A model generated the notes under the pieces. The model searched no databases. It had not been told where the DNA came from and worked only from the letters and a program-made list of their open reading frames with translations. A stretch of 64,000 nt of DNA from Parvibaculum sp002684405. Lineage in GTDB: Bacteria; Pseudomonadota; Alphaproteobacteria; Parvibaculales; Parvibaculaceae. Of this stretch, positions 32,356 through 41,021 are shown piece after piece (within the stretch, counting starts at the first letter, position 1; the number at the start of each line of letters is the position of its first letter). Where the stretch lies: positions 682,001-746,000 of the forward strand of contig OZ223206.1 of assembly GCA_965140395.1 (NCBI GenBank), in the 5' to 3' direction. The position numbers and the translations under genes were made by a program.

Positions 32356-34821
32356 TTGCCCGACATACAAGACAAAGCGCGTGTTCAAGACAGGGCCCGC
32401 GTCGTCATTGTCGGTGGCGGTATCGCGGGATGCTCCGTCGCCTATCACCTCACCCGGCTCGGCTGGCGCGATGTCGTGCTGCTGGAACGCAAGCAACTGA
32501 CCAGTGGGACGACCTGGCACGCGGCAGGGCTCATCGCGCAATTGCGCGCGACGGCAAACATGACGCGGCTCGCAAAATATTCGCAGGAACTCTACGGCAC
32601 GCTGGAGGCGGAGACGGGGCTTGCCACCGGCTTCAAACGCACCGGCTCGATCACCGTCGCCCTTACCGAAGACCGGCGCGAAGAGCTGTTGCGCTCCGCC
32701 GCCATGGCGCGCGCTTTCGGCGTGGAAATCGAGGAAATCTCGCCGGCCGAGATCGGCGCGCGCTATCCCCATCTCAATCTCGACGGGGTGCTGTCGGGCG
32801 TCTATCTGCCGAAAGACGGACAGGGCGATCCCGGCAATATCGCACTGGCGCTGGCGCGTGGTGCGCAACAACAAGGCGCGCGCATCCATCAGCAGGTCAA
32901 AGTCACCGGCATGGCCGCCGAGGGACGACGCATCACGGGTGTCGACTGGCAAGACGAAGACGGAAACGAAGGGCATATTGCCTGCGAGGCGATCGTCAAT
33001 TGCGCCGGCATGTGGGCGCGCGATGTGGGCCGGATGGCGGGCGTCAATGTGCCGCTTCACGCCTGCGAGCATTTCTATATCGTGACGGAATCCATTCCCG
33101 ATCTTGGCGCGCTTCCTGTGCTGCGCGTGCCGGACGAATGTGCCTACTACAAGGAAGACGCGGGCAAAATCCTGATGGGCGCTTTCGAACCGGAGGCAAA
33201 GCCCTGGGGCATGAACGGCATTCCCGAGGATTTCGAATTCGATCAGCTTCCAGATGACTTCGACCATATCGCGTCCGTGCTCGAGCAGGCGGTAAACCGG
33301 GTGCCGGTCCTTGCGCGCACCGGTATCCACACTTTCTTCAACGGGCCGGAAAGCTTCACGCCGGACGATGCCTATCATCTCGGCCTGGCACCGGGCATGG
33401 ACAATGTCTGGGTCGCGGCGGGCTTCAACTCCATCGGCATCCAGTCCGCCGGCGGGGCGGGCATGGCGCTTGCCCAATGGATGGAGGACGGCGAACGGCC
33501 GTTCGACCTCGGCGATGTCGACATTGCGCGGATGGAACCCTTTCAGGGGAACCGATCCTATCTCCATGCCCGCTCGACGGAGACGCTGGGCCTGCTTTTC
33601 GCCGATCACTATCCCTACCGGCAGAAAGCAACGGCGCGCGGAATCCGGCGGTCGCCCTTTCACGACCAGCTCGACGCACAAGGCGCGGTCTTCGGCGAGT
33701 TCGCGGGATGGGAGCGCGCCAACTGGTTCACGGCACCGGGTCAAGACCGCCGCTATAACTACTCATGGAAACGGCAGAACTGGTTCCAAAACGCCGCTGC
33801 CGAACACCGGGCCATCCGAACGGGCGTCGGCATGTACGACATGTCGTCCTTCGGCAAGTTGCGCGTTGAAGGACGCGACGCGGAGGCTTTTCTCAACCAT
33901 ATTTGCGGCGGGGACATGTCCGTTCCCGTCGGCAAGATCGTCTATACGCAGTTCCTCAACACGCATGGCGGCATCGAAGCGGATGTCACCATCAACCGGC
34001 TGTCGGAAACCGCCTATCTCGTGGTCACGCCCGCCGCGACGCGGCTTGCAGATGAAAACCGGATGCGACGGTATCTCGGCGACTACTCGGCCGTCATTAC
34101 CGATGTGACGGCGGCGGAGGGCGTGCTTGCCATTATGGGGCCGGGGTCGCGCGATCTGCTGCAAGCGGTCTCTCCCAACGACTTCTCGAATGCGGTGAAC
34201 CCTTTCGGGACCGCGCAGGAGATCGAACTGGGCATGGGGATTGTCCGGGCGCACCGCGTTTCCTATGTGGGCGAACTTGGCTGGGAACTCTATATCGGCG
34301 CCGATATGGCTGCTCATGTCTTCGAAACGATCTGGCAGGCAGGGCTCGACCACGGACTGAAACTCTGCGGGCTGCATATGATGGATAGCTGCCGTATCGA
34401 GAAAGGCTTTCGCCATTTCGGGCATGACATCACCTGCGAGGACCATGTACTGGAGGCTGGCCTCGGCTTTGCCGTCAAGACAGCAAAGCCCGACTTCATC
34501 GGTCGTGACGCGGTCCTGCAAAAAAGAGAAGCGGGACTTGAGCGGCGGCTGGTGCAGTTCCTGCTGAACGATCCGGAACCGCTTCTCTTTCACAACGAAC
34601 CCATATTGCGAGACGGCGAGGTCGTCGGACATCTGACGTCGGGCGCCTATGGACATCACCTCGGCGGCGCCATGGGGCTGGGCTATGTACCGTGCAGCGG
34701 TGAGGCCACCGATGACCTGCTCTCATCAACCTATGAAATCGATGTCGCCGGCATCCGAGTCCCCGCCAGAGCTTCGCTCAAGCCGATATACGACCCGAAG
34801 GGCGAACGCACTCGGCTGTAG
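32356..34821 (+). CDS. Dimethylglycine/sarcosine dehydrogenase-like flavoprotein
   Basis: An 821-residue two-domain protein. The N-terminal FAD domain begins RVVIVGGGIAGCSVAYHL, and SGTTWHAAGL carries the His (H55) that binds FAD covalently in this family. A DAO-type catalytic region follows to about residue 415, then a GcvT-like tetrahydrofolate domain to the C-terminus (SSFGKLRVEGRDAEAFLNHI, SYVGELGWELYI). Such enzymes demethylate N-methyl amines and pass the C1 unit to tetrahydrofolate. The start is TTG with GGAGG 8 bases upstream. It ends the XRE-cupin operon. The N-methylated substrate (dimethylglycine, sarcosine or a related betaine) is not certain. Confidence 0.88.
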   Translation: MPDIQDKARVQDRARVVIVGGGIAGCSVAYHLTRLGWRDVVLLERKQLTSGTTWHAAGLIAQLRATANMTRLAKYSQELYGTLEAETGLATGFKRTGSITVALTEDRREELLRSAAMARAFGVEIEEISPAEIGARYPHLNLDGVLSGVYLPKDGQGDPGNIALALARGAQQQGARIHQQVKVTGMAAEGRRITGVDWQDEDGNEGHIACEAIVNCAGMWARDVGRMAGVNVPLHACEHFYIVTESIPDLGALPVLRVPDECAYYKEDAGKILMGAFEPEAKPWGMNGIPEDFEFDQLPDDFDHIASVLEQAVNRVPVLARTGIHTFFNGPESFTPDDAYHLGLAPGMDNVWVAAGFNSIGIQSAGGAGMALAQWMEDGERPFDLGDVDIARMEPFQGNRSYLHARSTETLGLLFADHYPYRQKATARGIRRSPFHDQLDAQGAVFGEFAGWERANWFTAPGQDRRYNYSWKRQNWFQNAAAEHRAIRTGVGMYDMSSFGKLRVEGRDAEAFLNHICGGDMSVPVGKIVYTQFLNTHGGIEADVTINRLSETAYLVVTPAATRLADENRMRRYLGDYSAVITDVTAAEGVLAIMGPGSRDLLQAVSPNDFSNAVNPFGTAQEIELGMGIVRAHRVSYVGELGWELYIGADMAAHVFETIWQAGLDHGLKLCGLHMMDSCRIEKGFRHFGHDITCEDHVLEAGLGFAVKTAKPDFIGRDAVLQKREAGLERRLVQFLLNDPEPLLFHNEPILRDGEVVGHLTSGAYGHHLGGAMGLGYVPCSGEATDDLLSSTYEIDVAGIRVPARASLKPIYDPKGERTRL

Positions 34822-34936
34822 CACCTAGCGGGCTGTGTATCGGGAAATTCTGCAGCACGTTCCGACGCTCATACGCTGCAGATGACGCTCAAGGCCGAGC
34901 ATGGGCCGCCCTATACCGGACAGCATTCCCAACGAC

Positions 34937-35791
34937 CTAGACCGATCCCAGCAGGTTCTGCTTCGACCAGATCTGTTCCATGTGAGCGAGGCGGGATACC
35001 ACGCTTTCCCCCATGCTCTTCGCGACGGCGTCCAACAGATAGTTGAGCAGAGCCGTCAGCCCGGTCTTGCTGTCGAAAAGGCCGCAGGTCGCCTGGGATA
35101 TGCGGAAATTCGTTTCGCTGCGGGCGGCGATAACATTATGCGGGCCATCCGTGATCGCGATTGTATGGAGCCCCATTCCGCACACCATTTCATGCACATC
35201 CACAACCCAGCTCTCATTGCGCTGTGCATCCATGACCAGCAAGACATCATCGGGAGCGGCTTTCCCCAGCTCGGTCGAGACACGAAAGGGCGACCCCTCC
35301 AGGCTATAAACGCGCGGACGCACGATCCTCAGGAAATCATGGAAGGTCGTCGCAGGGCCCGCCCACTGCTCGCTCGACAGAATGAACACCCGCCGGTCGG
35401 TATCCGCGAGAAGGTCCACTGCCCTTTTAAGTTCCGGCTCGTCGATCGCCGATAGCGTTTCCTTCACATTCAGCATTTCGATTTCGATCCAGGCAGCAAG
35501 GTCGTGACGCGCCGCCGGATCCCTCGCCCGCTTGTATGCAGACGATATTCGGTTCGACAATTCGTGCCGGATGCTGGCCTGCAGCCCGCTGAAACCGGGA
35601 TATCCCAGTTTATCCGCAAAGCGGACAATGCTGGGCGCGGAGGTTTCAGCCTCCTTAGCCACACTCGCCGCCGTCCCGAAGGCCACAAGCTCCGGATAGC
35701 TGCTGACGAGGCGCGCTATCCGCTGCTCGGTCGGCGTCAGCTCTGCCGAGAGCTGCTCAATACGGTCGAAAATATTTTCTGTAACATTCAT
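34937..35791 (-). CDS. RpiR-family transcriptional regulator
   Basis: A 285-residue RpiR-type regulator. The N-terminal helix-turn-helix runs over about residues 5-80 (LTPTEQRIARLVSSYPELV, SVAKEAETSAPSIVRFADKLGYPGFSGL), and a SIS-like sugar-phosphate-binding domain follows (RRVFILSSEQWAGPATTFHDFL, DDVLLVMDAQRNE, LHTIAITDGPHNVIA). The ATG at 35791 is chosen because the upstream extension overlaps the divergent gene and has no family match. It is divergent from the enolase-superfamily operon, with operator-like repeats between them, so it probably controls that operon. In this context the ligand may be an amino acid derivative. Confidence 0.87.
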   Translation of the reverse strand: MNVTENIFDRIEQLSAELTPTEQRIARLVSSYPELVAFGTAASVAKEAETSAPSIVRFADKLGYPGFSGLQASIRHELSNRISSAYKRARDPAARHDLAAWIEIEMLNVKETLSAIDEPELKRAVDLLADTDRRVFILSSEQWAGPATTFHDFLRIVRPRVYSLEGSPFRVSTELGKAAPDDVLLVMDAQRNESWVVDVHEMVCGMGLHTIAITDGPHNVIAARSETNFRISQATCGLFDSKTGLTALLNYLLDAVAKSMGESVVSRLAHMEQIWSKQNLLGSV

Positions 35792-35822
35792 TACATTCTT
35801 TCTCACTTCGTAATGATCATTA
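35780..35822. promoter_or_regulatory. Palindromes between the RpiR gene and the divergent operon
   Basis: Two elements lie in the divergent region. TGTAA-N6-TTACA (35780-35795) overlaps the RpiR start codon, and a perfect 12-base palindrome TAATGATCATTA (35811-35822) lies 16 bases further. Both are AT-rich against a GC-rich background. They are candidate sites for the RpiR regulator acting on both divergent promoters. Confidence 0.5.
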
Positions 35823-35873
35823 TAGTTCGGTTCCTGGATCCGACAAGTACGCGACAAAGGGGTACCGGCACGC

Positions 35874-37058
35874 ATGAATGAAGACAGGATTGTCCGTATC
35901 GAGCTGACCGAGGTCGCCATTCCTTTCAAAAAGGAAGTCCAGGAGGTCATGCAAGGCTCCGGCAACGGTCTGGGCATGGCCATTCCGGCCGAAGAGCCGT
36001 GGCTTGGGGGAGATTTCGTGATCTGCCGCCTCTTCAGCGCGTCCGGCGCGACAGGCATGTCCGAGGCCTTTGTCTGGCTGCCGGAATCCGGCGTCTCTCC
36101 CGGCGGGATCATCGAGACCATTCGAAGCGACATGGCGCAATTCGTGCTCGGAGAATCCCCCTTCGACACCGAACGCCTGATGACGCGGCTGAACAACAAC
36201 GTCACGCGTAACGAAATCGCCAAGGGTCTGCTCGATTCAGCCTGTTTCGAGTTGAAGGCGCAACTGGCGGGGCAGTCGGTCGCCAATCTTCTCGGTGGCG
36301 TTCAGAAGCGGGAGCTGCCGCTTGCCGCCCTCATCCCTCTCCACAGTGACACATCGACCATGGTTTGGCTCGCGCAACACTGGCACGCGCAAGGAAGCCG
36401 CACCATTCGCGTGAAGCTCGGCGAAAGCATCGAACGCGATGTGGAAATCATGAGCGCCATGCGCGACGCGCTTGGCAGCGAAGTGCGCCTGCGCGTCGAT
36501 TACAATCAGGCCTATTCGGCATGGGACGCGATCGCCGCGATCAACGCCATCGAGCCCTTCCATATCGAGGTTGCGGAGCAGCCCACAAGCGCGTCGAACT
36601 ACCTTGCCATGGCAGAGGTTCAGAAGCGTGTGAATGTGCCGCTCATGTCGCATGAAGGCTGCTTCTCGCTCAGCGAAATCCATCAGCTACATGCATTGGG
36701 CGCCATCGGAGCCGTCGGCATCAACAATGAACGCCCCGGCGGTCTCAGCGCGGCTGTTCGCGCAATCCACTTCGCCGAGCAAAACGGGCTGGGCGTGATC
36801 CTGCACAACCAGCCGGCCGGTCTCGGATCGGTATGGCAGGCGCATCTCGGCGCCGCCTTCCACTCTTCGCTTCACTATGACATGGAACTCTTCGGTCATG
36901 TGATGCTGGAGCACGATCTTCTCAAAGCGCCGATGGACTATAGCAACGGAACACTGACGCTGCCGGAGGGGACAGGCTGGGGCGTGGAGCTCGATCTCGA
37001 CGCGGTCGAGCACTATGCCGTGCGGCCCACAGTCGTCATCGAGAGGACGAGGAACTAA
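35874..37058 (+). CDS. Enolase-superfamily enzyme (mandelate racemase/muconate lactonising type)
   Basis: A 394-residue MR/MLE protein. The capping domain covers about residues 1-125, with ARG-less NEIAKGLLDSACFELKAQLAG at its end. The barrel carries the expected acid ligands in RVDYNQAY and EVAEQP, and a later SHEGC. The strand that usually reads KxK reads RVK, so one catalytic base is changed. A His in ILHNQPAGLG may be the second base. The pattern favours an epimerase or racemase of a small acid or amino acid derivative, but I cannot assign a reaction. It heads a four-gene operon with spacings of 3-26 bases. Confidence 0.85.
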   Translation: MNEDRIVRIELTEVAIPFKKEVQEVMQGSGNGLGMAIPAEEPWLGGDFVICRLFSASGATGMSEAFVWLPESGVSPGGIIETIRSDMAQFVLGESPFDTERLMTRLNNNVTRNEIAKGLLDSACFELKAQLAGQSVANLLGGVQKRELPLAALIPLHSDTSTMVWLAQHWHAQGSRTIRVKLGESIERDVEIMSAMRDALGSEVRLRVDYNQAYSAWDAIAAINAIEPFHIEVAEQPTSASNYLAMAEVQKRVNVPLMSHEGCFSLSEIHQLHALGAIGAVGINNERPGGLSAAVRAIHFAEQNGLGVILHNQPAGLGSVWQAHLGAAFHSSLHYDMELFGHVMLEHDLLKAPMDYSNGTLTLPEGTGWGVELDLDAVEHYAVRPTVVIERTRN

Positions 37059-37061
37059 GCC

Positions 37062-38135
37062 ATGATCGACACCACCCTGATGGCCGAGCGATACCAGTCA
37101 GCCCGTAATCTCTTTTTGTCCAATGCAGACAAGGCGGGATGGGAAGCGCATAGCCTGCTTCATCCGCTGAAGGGGCCCCAAGGCATCGATCTTTACACGG
37201 ATGTCATTCACACGGGCAATCCAGACAGCGAGAGCCTCTTGATGATCTCCTCGGGCACTCACGGTATCGAGGGATATCTCGGCTCGGAAATCCAGAGCCG
37301 CCTGCTTGCTGAAAACGTGATTGCGACGGACCGCTCGGACCGTCATGCCGTGATGGTGCATGCGGTCAACCCTCACGGCTTTGCCTGGCACCGGCGCGTC
37401 AATGAAGACAATATCGACCTCAACCGGAACTTTATCGATTTCGATGCGCCGCTCCCCGAAAACGAAGGGTATGAAGCGTTTCGCGCGCTCCTCAATCCTG
37501 CGGAGTGGGACGAGGGGTATGAAGAAAAGCTGAAAGCGGAGGCCGCTCTGGCGATAGAGCGGATGGGACTGGGCGCTCTCTTCAAATCGGTCAGTGGCGG
37601 CCAGTATGAACATCCCTCCTGCATCCAGTATGGCGGCCAGGGGCCATGCTGGTCGCGGCGCATGATGGAAGATGTCTGGACGCAGGTCACGGCGAACAAG
37701 CGCCGCGCGACCCAGATCGATCTTCATACCGGTCTCGGGTCTCCCGGCGAAGGCATTCTGATGACCTATGGCAAGGACGAACAGACGCGCATCAAGCGGG
37801 CCCGCGCCATGTGGCAGGATATTTTCGTCTCCCCGCCCGCGGAGACGGACGATACGCTCACCACGGGCGTGCTCGGGCCGCATCTGGAAAATATGTTCGC
37901 CGACCGGGATATTCTCGCCGTCGTGCTGGAATACGGCACGAAGGAACCGGTCGACGTCCTGCATGCCATCGCCGCCGACAACTGGCTGCATCACCACGGG
38001 GACGTCGACAGCGAACGGGGTGCGCTGATCAAGCAGCTCATGCTCGACGCCTTCTATCTGAGCGACACCGCTCTCCGCGAGAAGTCCTATCAACGCGCCA
38101 GGAATGTTGTCGTCGCGGCCGAAAATGCCGGCTGA
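37062..38135 (+). CDS. DUF2817 family (M14-like zinc carboxypeptidase fold)
   Basis: A 357-residue protein matching DUF2817: GTHGIEGYLGSEI (a His and Glu as first metal pair), VNPHGFAWHRRVNEDNIDLNRNF, QIDLHTGLGSPGEG (third metal His) and VVLEYGTKEP (probable catalytic Glu). This is the M14 carboxypeptidase and aspartoacylase fold, so amide hydrolysis of a peptide-like or N-acyl amino acid substrate is likely. It starts 3 bases after the upstream stop with GAGGAAC before the ATG, and is tightly coupled to the racemase-like and decarboxylase genes. Confidence 0.85.
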   Translation: MIDTTLMAERYQSARNLFLSNADKAGWEAHSLLHPLKGPQGIDLYTDVIHTGNPDSESLLMISSGTHGIEGYLGSEIQSRLLAENVIATDRSDRHAVMVHAVNPHGFAWHRRVNEDNIDLNRNFIDFDAPLPENEGYEAFRALLNPAEWDEGYEEKLKAEAALAIERMGLGALFKSVSGGQYEHPSCIQYGGQGPCWSRRMMEDVWTQVTANKRRATQIDLHTGLGSPGEGILMTYGKDEQTRIKRARAMWQDIFVSPPAETDDTLTTGVLGPHLENMFADRDILAVVLEYGTKEPVDVLHAIAADNWLHHHGDVDSERGALIKQLMLDAFYLSDTALREKSYQRARNVVVAAENAG

Positions 38136-38141
38136 CACGTC

Positions 38142-39335
38142 ATGCCCTGCTATTCATCCCTGCCGGCCCTGATCCGGGACGCAGCCCCGCGTACTCCCCT
38201 GCTCTGTCTTTCGCCTCGTCGCATCACGGAACGGGTTCGTCTGTTCAGAACGCATTTTCCGGGAGAGACGAGCTGGGCGGTAAAGTCCAACCCCCATCCC
38301 CGGGTGGTGCAGGCCATCGTCGATGCAGGTATCCGGACATTCGACGTGGCATCGCGCCAGGAAATCGACCTGATCCGGCATCACTGTCCGTCGGCCATGC
38401 TTCACTTCAATCATCCGGTGAAGACGCCGGACGATATCGCCTATGCCATTCACGCCGCCGGCATCCGCAGCTTCGTGATCGACAGCCCCGAGGAACTGGA
38501 AAAGATCGACATCACGGTCGACAGCATGGAGACGGGCCTGCGGAGCGACATCACGCTGACGATCCGCTTTCGAAGCAAGAACGCGGCGGGGACGGGCAAT
38601 TACAATTTCGATGAGAAATTCGGCATCCCGCCGCAAGAGGCCGCTGCGCTTCTGCAGTTGGCCGCGCATCGGGGATACCGGACGGGCCTCACCTTCCATC
38701 CCGGCTCCCAGAACCGGCGTCCGGAAAGCTATGCGCTGTCGATCGACACAGCGCGCGACATTGCCGGACGGGCTTTCCCGCAAGGAGAGGCCGCGCTTGC
38801 CCACCTGAATATCGGCGGGGGCTTCCCTTGCGCCTATCCGGGGGGCAGCGGACCTTCGCTGCATTGCTACTTCAAGGCCATTTCCCAAGCGGCCTCGGAT
38901 CTTGCCTGCCCGCTCGTCTGCGAGCCCGGCCGCGCACTGGTTGCCGAAAGCACGAGCCTGCTGACCCGGATCAATCTCCGGCGCAAGGACGATTCCCGCC
39001 TCTACATCAATGACGGGATATACGGCTCGTTCATGGAAGCCGCCTTTGTCGATTTTCAACCGCCCGCTCGAGCCTATTCCGCCGCCGGCGCCGCGTTTCC
39101 CGAAGACGAGCCCCGTGAGGCGTTTCAGGTTTGGGGCGCGACCTGCGACAGCCTGGACCGGCTGCGGCAGCCCGTCTGTCTGCCTTCTGCCATCCGCACC
39201 GGCGACTTCATCGAATTCGGGATGATGGGGGCCTACAGCAACGCCACGGCAACCCGTTTCAACGGTATCGAACCGGCCGGCCTTGTGAGCGTCGAGGAAA
39301 TAGCTCCCTGGTCAGCGGACGCGAAACACGCGTGA
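38142..39335 (+). CDS. PLP-dependent decarboxylase (ornithine/DAP decarboxylase fold III)
   Basis: A 397-residue fold-III decarboxylase. PLP-binding Lys is in SWAVKSNPHP (K48), phosphate loop region is LNIGGGFPC with CEPGRALVAES, FHPGSQ precedes them, and the C-terminal catalytic Cys is in WGATCDSLDRL. Members decarboxylate ornithine, lysine, arginine or diaminopimelate, often giving diamines. It follows DUF2817 by 6 bases. The substrate is not readable, but with a hydrolase upstream it could act on a released basic amino acid. Confidence 0.87.
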   Translation: MPCYSSLPALIRDAAPRTPLLCLSPRRITERVRLFRTHFPGETSWAVKSNPHPRVVQAIVDAGIRTFDVASRQEIDLIRHHCPSAMLHFNHPVKTPDDIAYAIHAAGIRSFVIDSPEELEKIDITVDSMETGLRSDITLTIRFRSKNAAGTGNYNFDEKFGIPPQEAAALLQLAAHRGYRTGLTFHPGSQNRRPESYALSIDTARDIAGRAFPQGEAALAHLNIGGGFPCAYPGGSGPSLHCYFKAISQAASDLACPLVCEPGRALVAESTSLLTRINLRRKDDSRLYINDGIYGSFMEAAFVDFQPPARAYSAAGAAFPEDEPREAFQVWGATCDSLDRLRQPVCLPSAIRTGDFIEFGMMGAYSNATATRFNGIEPAGLVSVEEIAPWSADAKHA

Positions 39336-39361
39336 AATCAACCGATAAGGAGAGGCTTCAG

Positions 39362-40990
39362 ATGCCGCAACCGGACACCGGCAATACAAGTGAGGCGACC
39401 TTGTTGTTCAATGTCGAAATCCTGTCCATGGATGACGACCGGACTGTCGCCGAAGCCCTGGTCTATCAGCACGGCATCATTCGCTTTGTCGGCGACGAAG
39501 CGGGCGCCAGGCACTGGCTGAACGAGGCGGGCCTTTCCGCCCGTGAGGTGGACGGCCGGGGAAACTGCGTCCTGCCGGGCTTCATCGACACGCATCTCCA
39601 TCCCATCCTGCTCTCCATATTCGAGGTGAATGCGGATTTGAGCGACGCCTCTTCAATCGACAACGTCACCTCCCTCATCGCCGGCAAGGCAACCGCACTC
39701 GAGGCCGGTGACTGGCTTCTGGGCCTACAGCTCGACGAGCAGCGCTTTTCAGGAACCGGATTGCCGGATCGACATATGCTCGACCGGGTCTGCCCCGACA
39801 ATCCTCTCGTCATCTTCTGCAGAGACGGACATAGCCTGATCGCCAACTCCGCCGCTTTACACGTGGCGGATCTGGCGGACGCGCCGAAAGACATCAATGG
39901 CGGAACAATCGAAGTCGATGAGAAAGGCAGGCCGACGGGAATATGCCGCGAGGCGGCGACAGGCCTCGTCATGATGCATTTCAAGCCGCCGGGAGAAGCC
40001 CAGCTCAAGACGGCCACGCTAGACGCCATTCGCAAGCTCTCTGCCCATGGGATCACCTCCATCGGTGCGATCCTGCAAACGGATGCGGAGGGGCCCAGTG
40101 GGGCAAGCGGCCAGCGCGAAAGCGCGCTGATGGCCGAGCTCGCCCCCGACCTGCCGCTTTCCATCTACAATATTTTCATCGGCACGACCCCTGCCGACAC
40201 CTTCCCGAGTGGCCCCGACAAGGCTTCTGATGCCTTTACCGATCTCAAATATCGCGCCTTCAAGATTTTTTCGGATGGCACGCTCGGCTCGTGCACCGCC
40301 TGCATGCATCATGGTTTCTTCGATCACCCCGAACAGACCGGGTACCTGACCCTCGGACCGGACGAGCTCTACCGGCGGATGGTCGAGGCGCATGGCCTGG
40401 GCCTTCAAATATGCATACACGCCATCGGCGACAAGGCGGTTACGACATGTCTCGATCTCTATGAGAAACTGCTGGGTAAATATCCGCGCAAGGACCATCG
40501 ACACCGCATCGAGCACGCCTCCGTCGTCACGTCAGGCGACATCGAGCGCATGGCGAAACTCGGTATCGCACTGAGCTGCCAACCTCTTTTCATACGCTCC
40601 GAAGCCGGCTGGCTACCGCAACGTCTCGGGCCGGACCGGGTGCCGATGACCTACCCGTTCCGCTCGTTCTTCGACGCAGGCATTCCCGTTGCCGGTTCGT
40701 CCGACGCTCCCATCGAGAGCACCAGCGTTCTCGCCGCCATCGAATGCTGCGTTACACGAGATGGCTTCTCAACCGGGCAGAAATTGAGCGTAGATCAGGC
40801 AATCGCCATGTATACGCGCAATGCGGCTTTCATCCAGTTTGAAGAGGCGGAGAAGGGAACGCTCGAAGCGGGCAAGCGAGCCGATTTTGTCATGCTCGAC
40901 AAAAACCCGCATCGCGTCCTACCCGAAGATATCGGGAAGATCTGTATCGTCAGAACCGTCCGCGGCGGAGAGACAACTTACGAATCTTAG
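39362..40990 (+). CDS. YtcJ-like amidohydrolase
   Basis: A 542-residue amidohydrolase-3 type protein. The metal motif is LPGFIDTHLHPIL, then IHAIGDKAVTTCLDLY, HRIEHASVV and AGSSDAPIEST. The ATG at 39362 (MPQPDTGN) has AGGAG about 9 bases upstream. The longer upstream frame overlaps the decarboxylase and is rejected. It closes the operon. A paralogue with the same layout is at 29777-31417 next to a CobW protein. The pair probably cleaves different amides of the same class. Confidence 0.87.
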   Translation: MPQPDTGNTSEATLLFNVEILSMDDDRTVAEALVYQHGIIRFVGDEAGARHWLNEAGLSAREVDGRGNCVLPGFIDTHLHPILLSIFEVNADLSDASSIDNVTSLIAGKATALEAGDWLLGLQLDEQRFSGTGLPDRHMLDRVCPDNPLVIFCRDGHSLIANSAALHVADLADAPKDINGGTIEVDEKGRPTGICREAATGLVMMHFKPPGEAQLKTATLDAIRKLSAHGITSIGAILQTDAEGPSGASGQRESALMAELAPDLPLSIYNIFIGTTPADTFPSGPDKASDAFTDLKYRAFKIFSDGTLGSCTACMHHGFFDHPEQTGYLTLGPDELYRRMVEAHGLGLQICIHAIGDKAVTTCLDLYEKLLGKYPRKDHRHRIEHASVVTSGDIERMAKLGIALSCQPLFIRSEAGWLPQRLGPDRVPMTYPFRSFFDAGIPVAGSSDAPIESTSVLAAIECCVTRDGFSTGQKLSVDQAIAMYTRNAAFIQFEEAEKGTLEAGKRADFVMLDKNPHRVLPEDIGKICIVRTVRGGETTYES

Positions 40991-41021
40991 CCAAGCCACA
41001 GCGCCTTAGGTAGCGCGCGGC

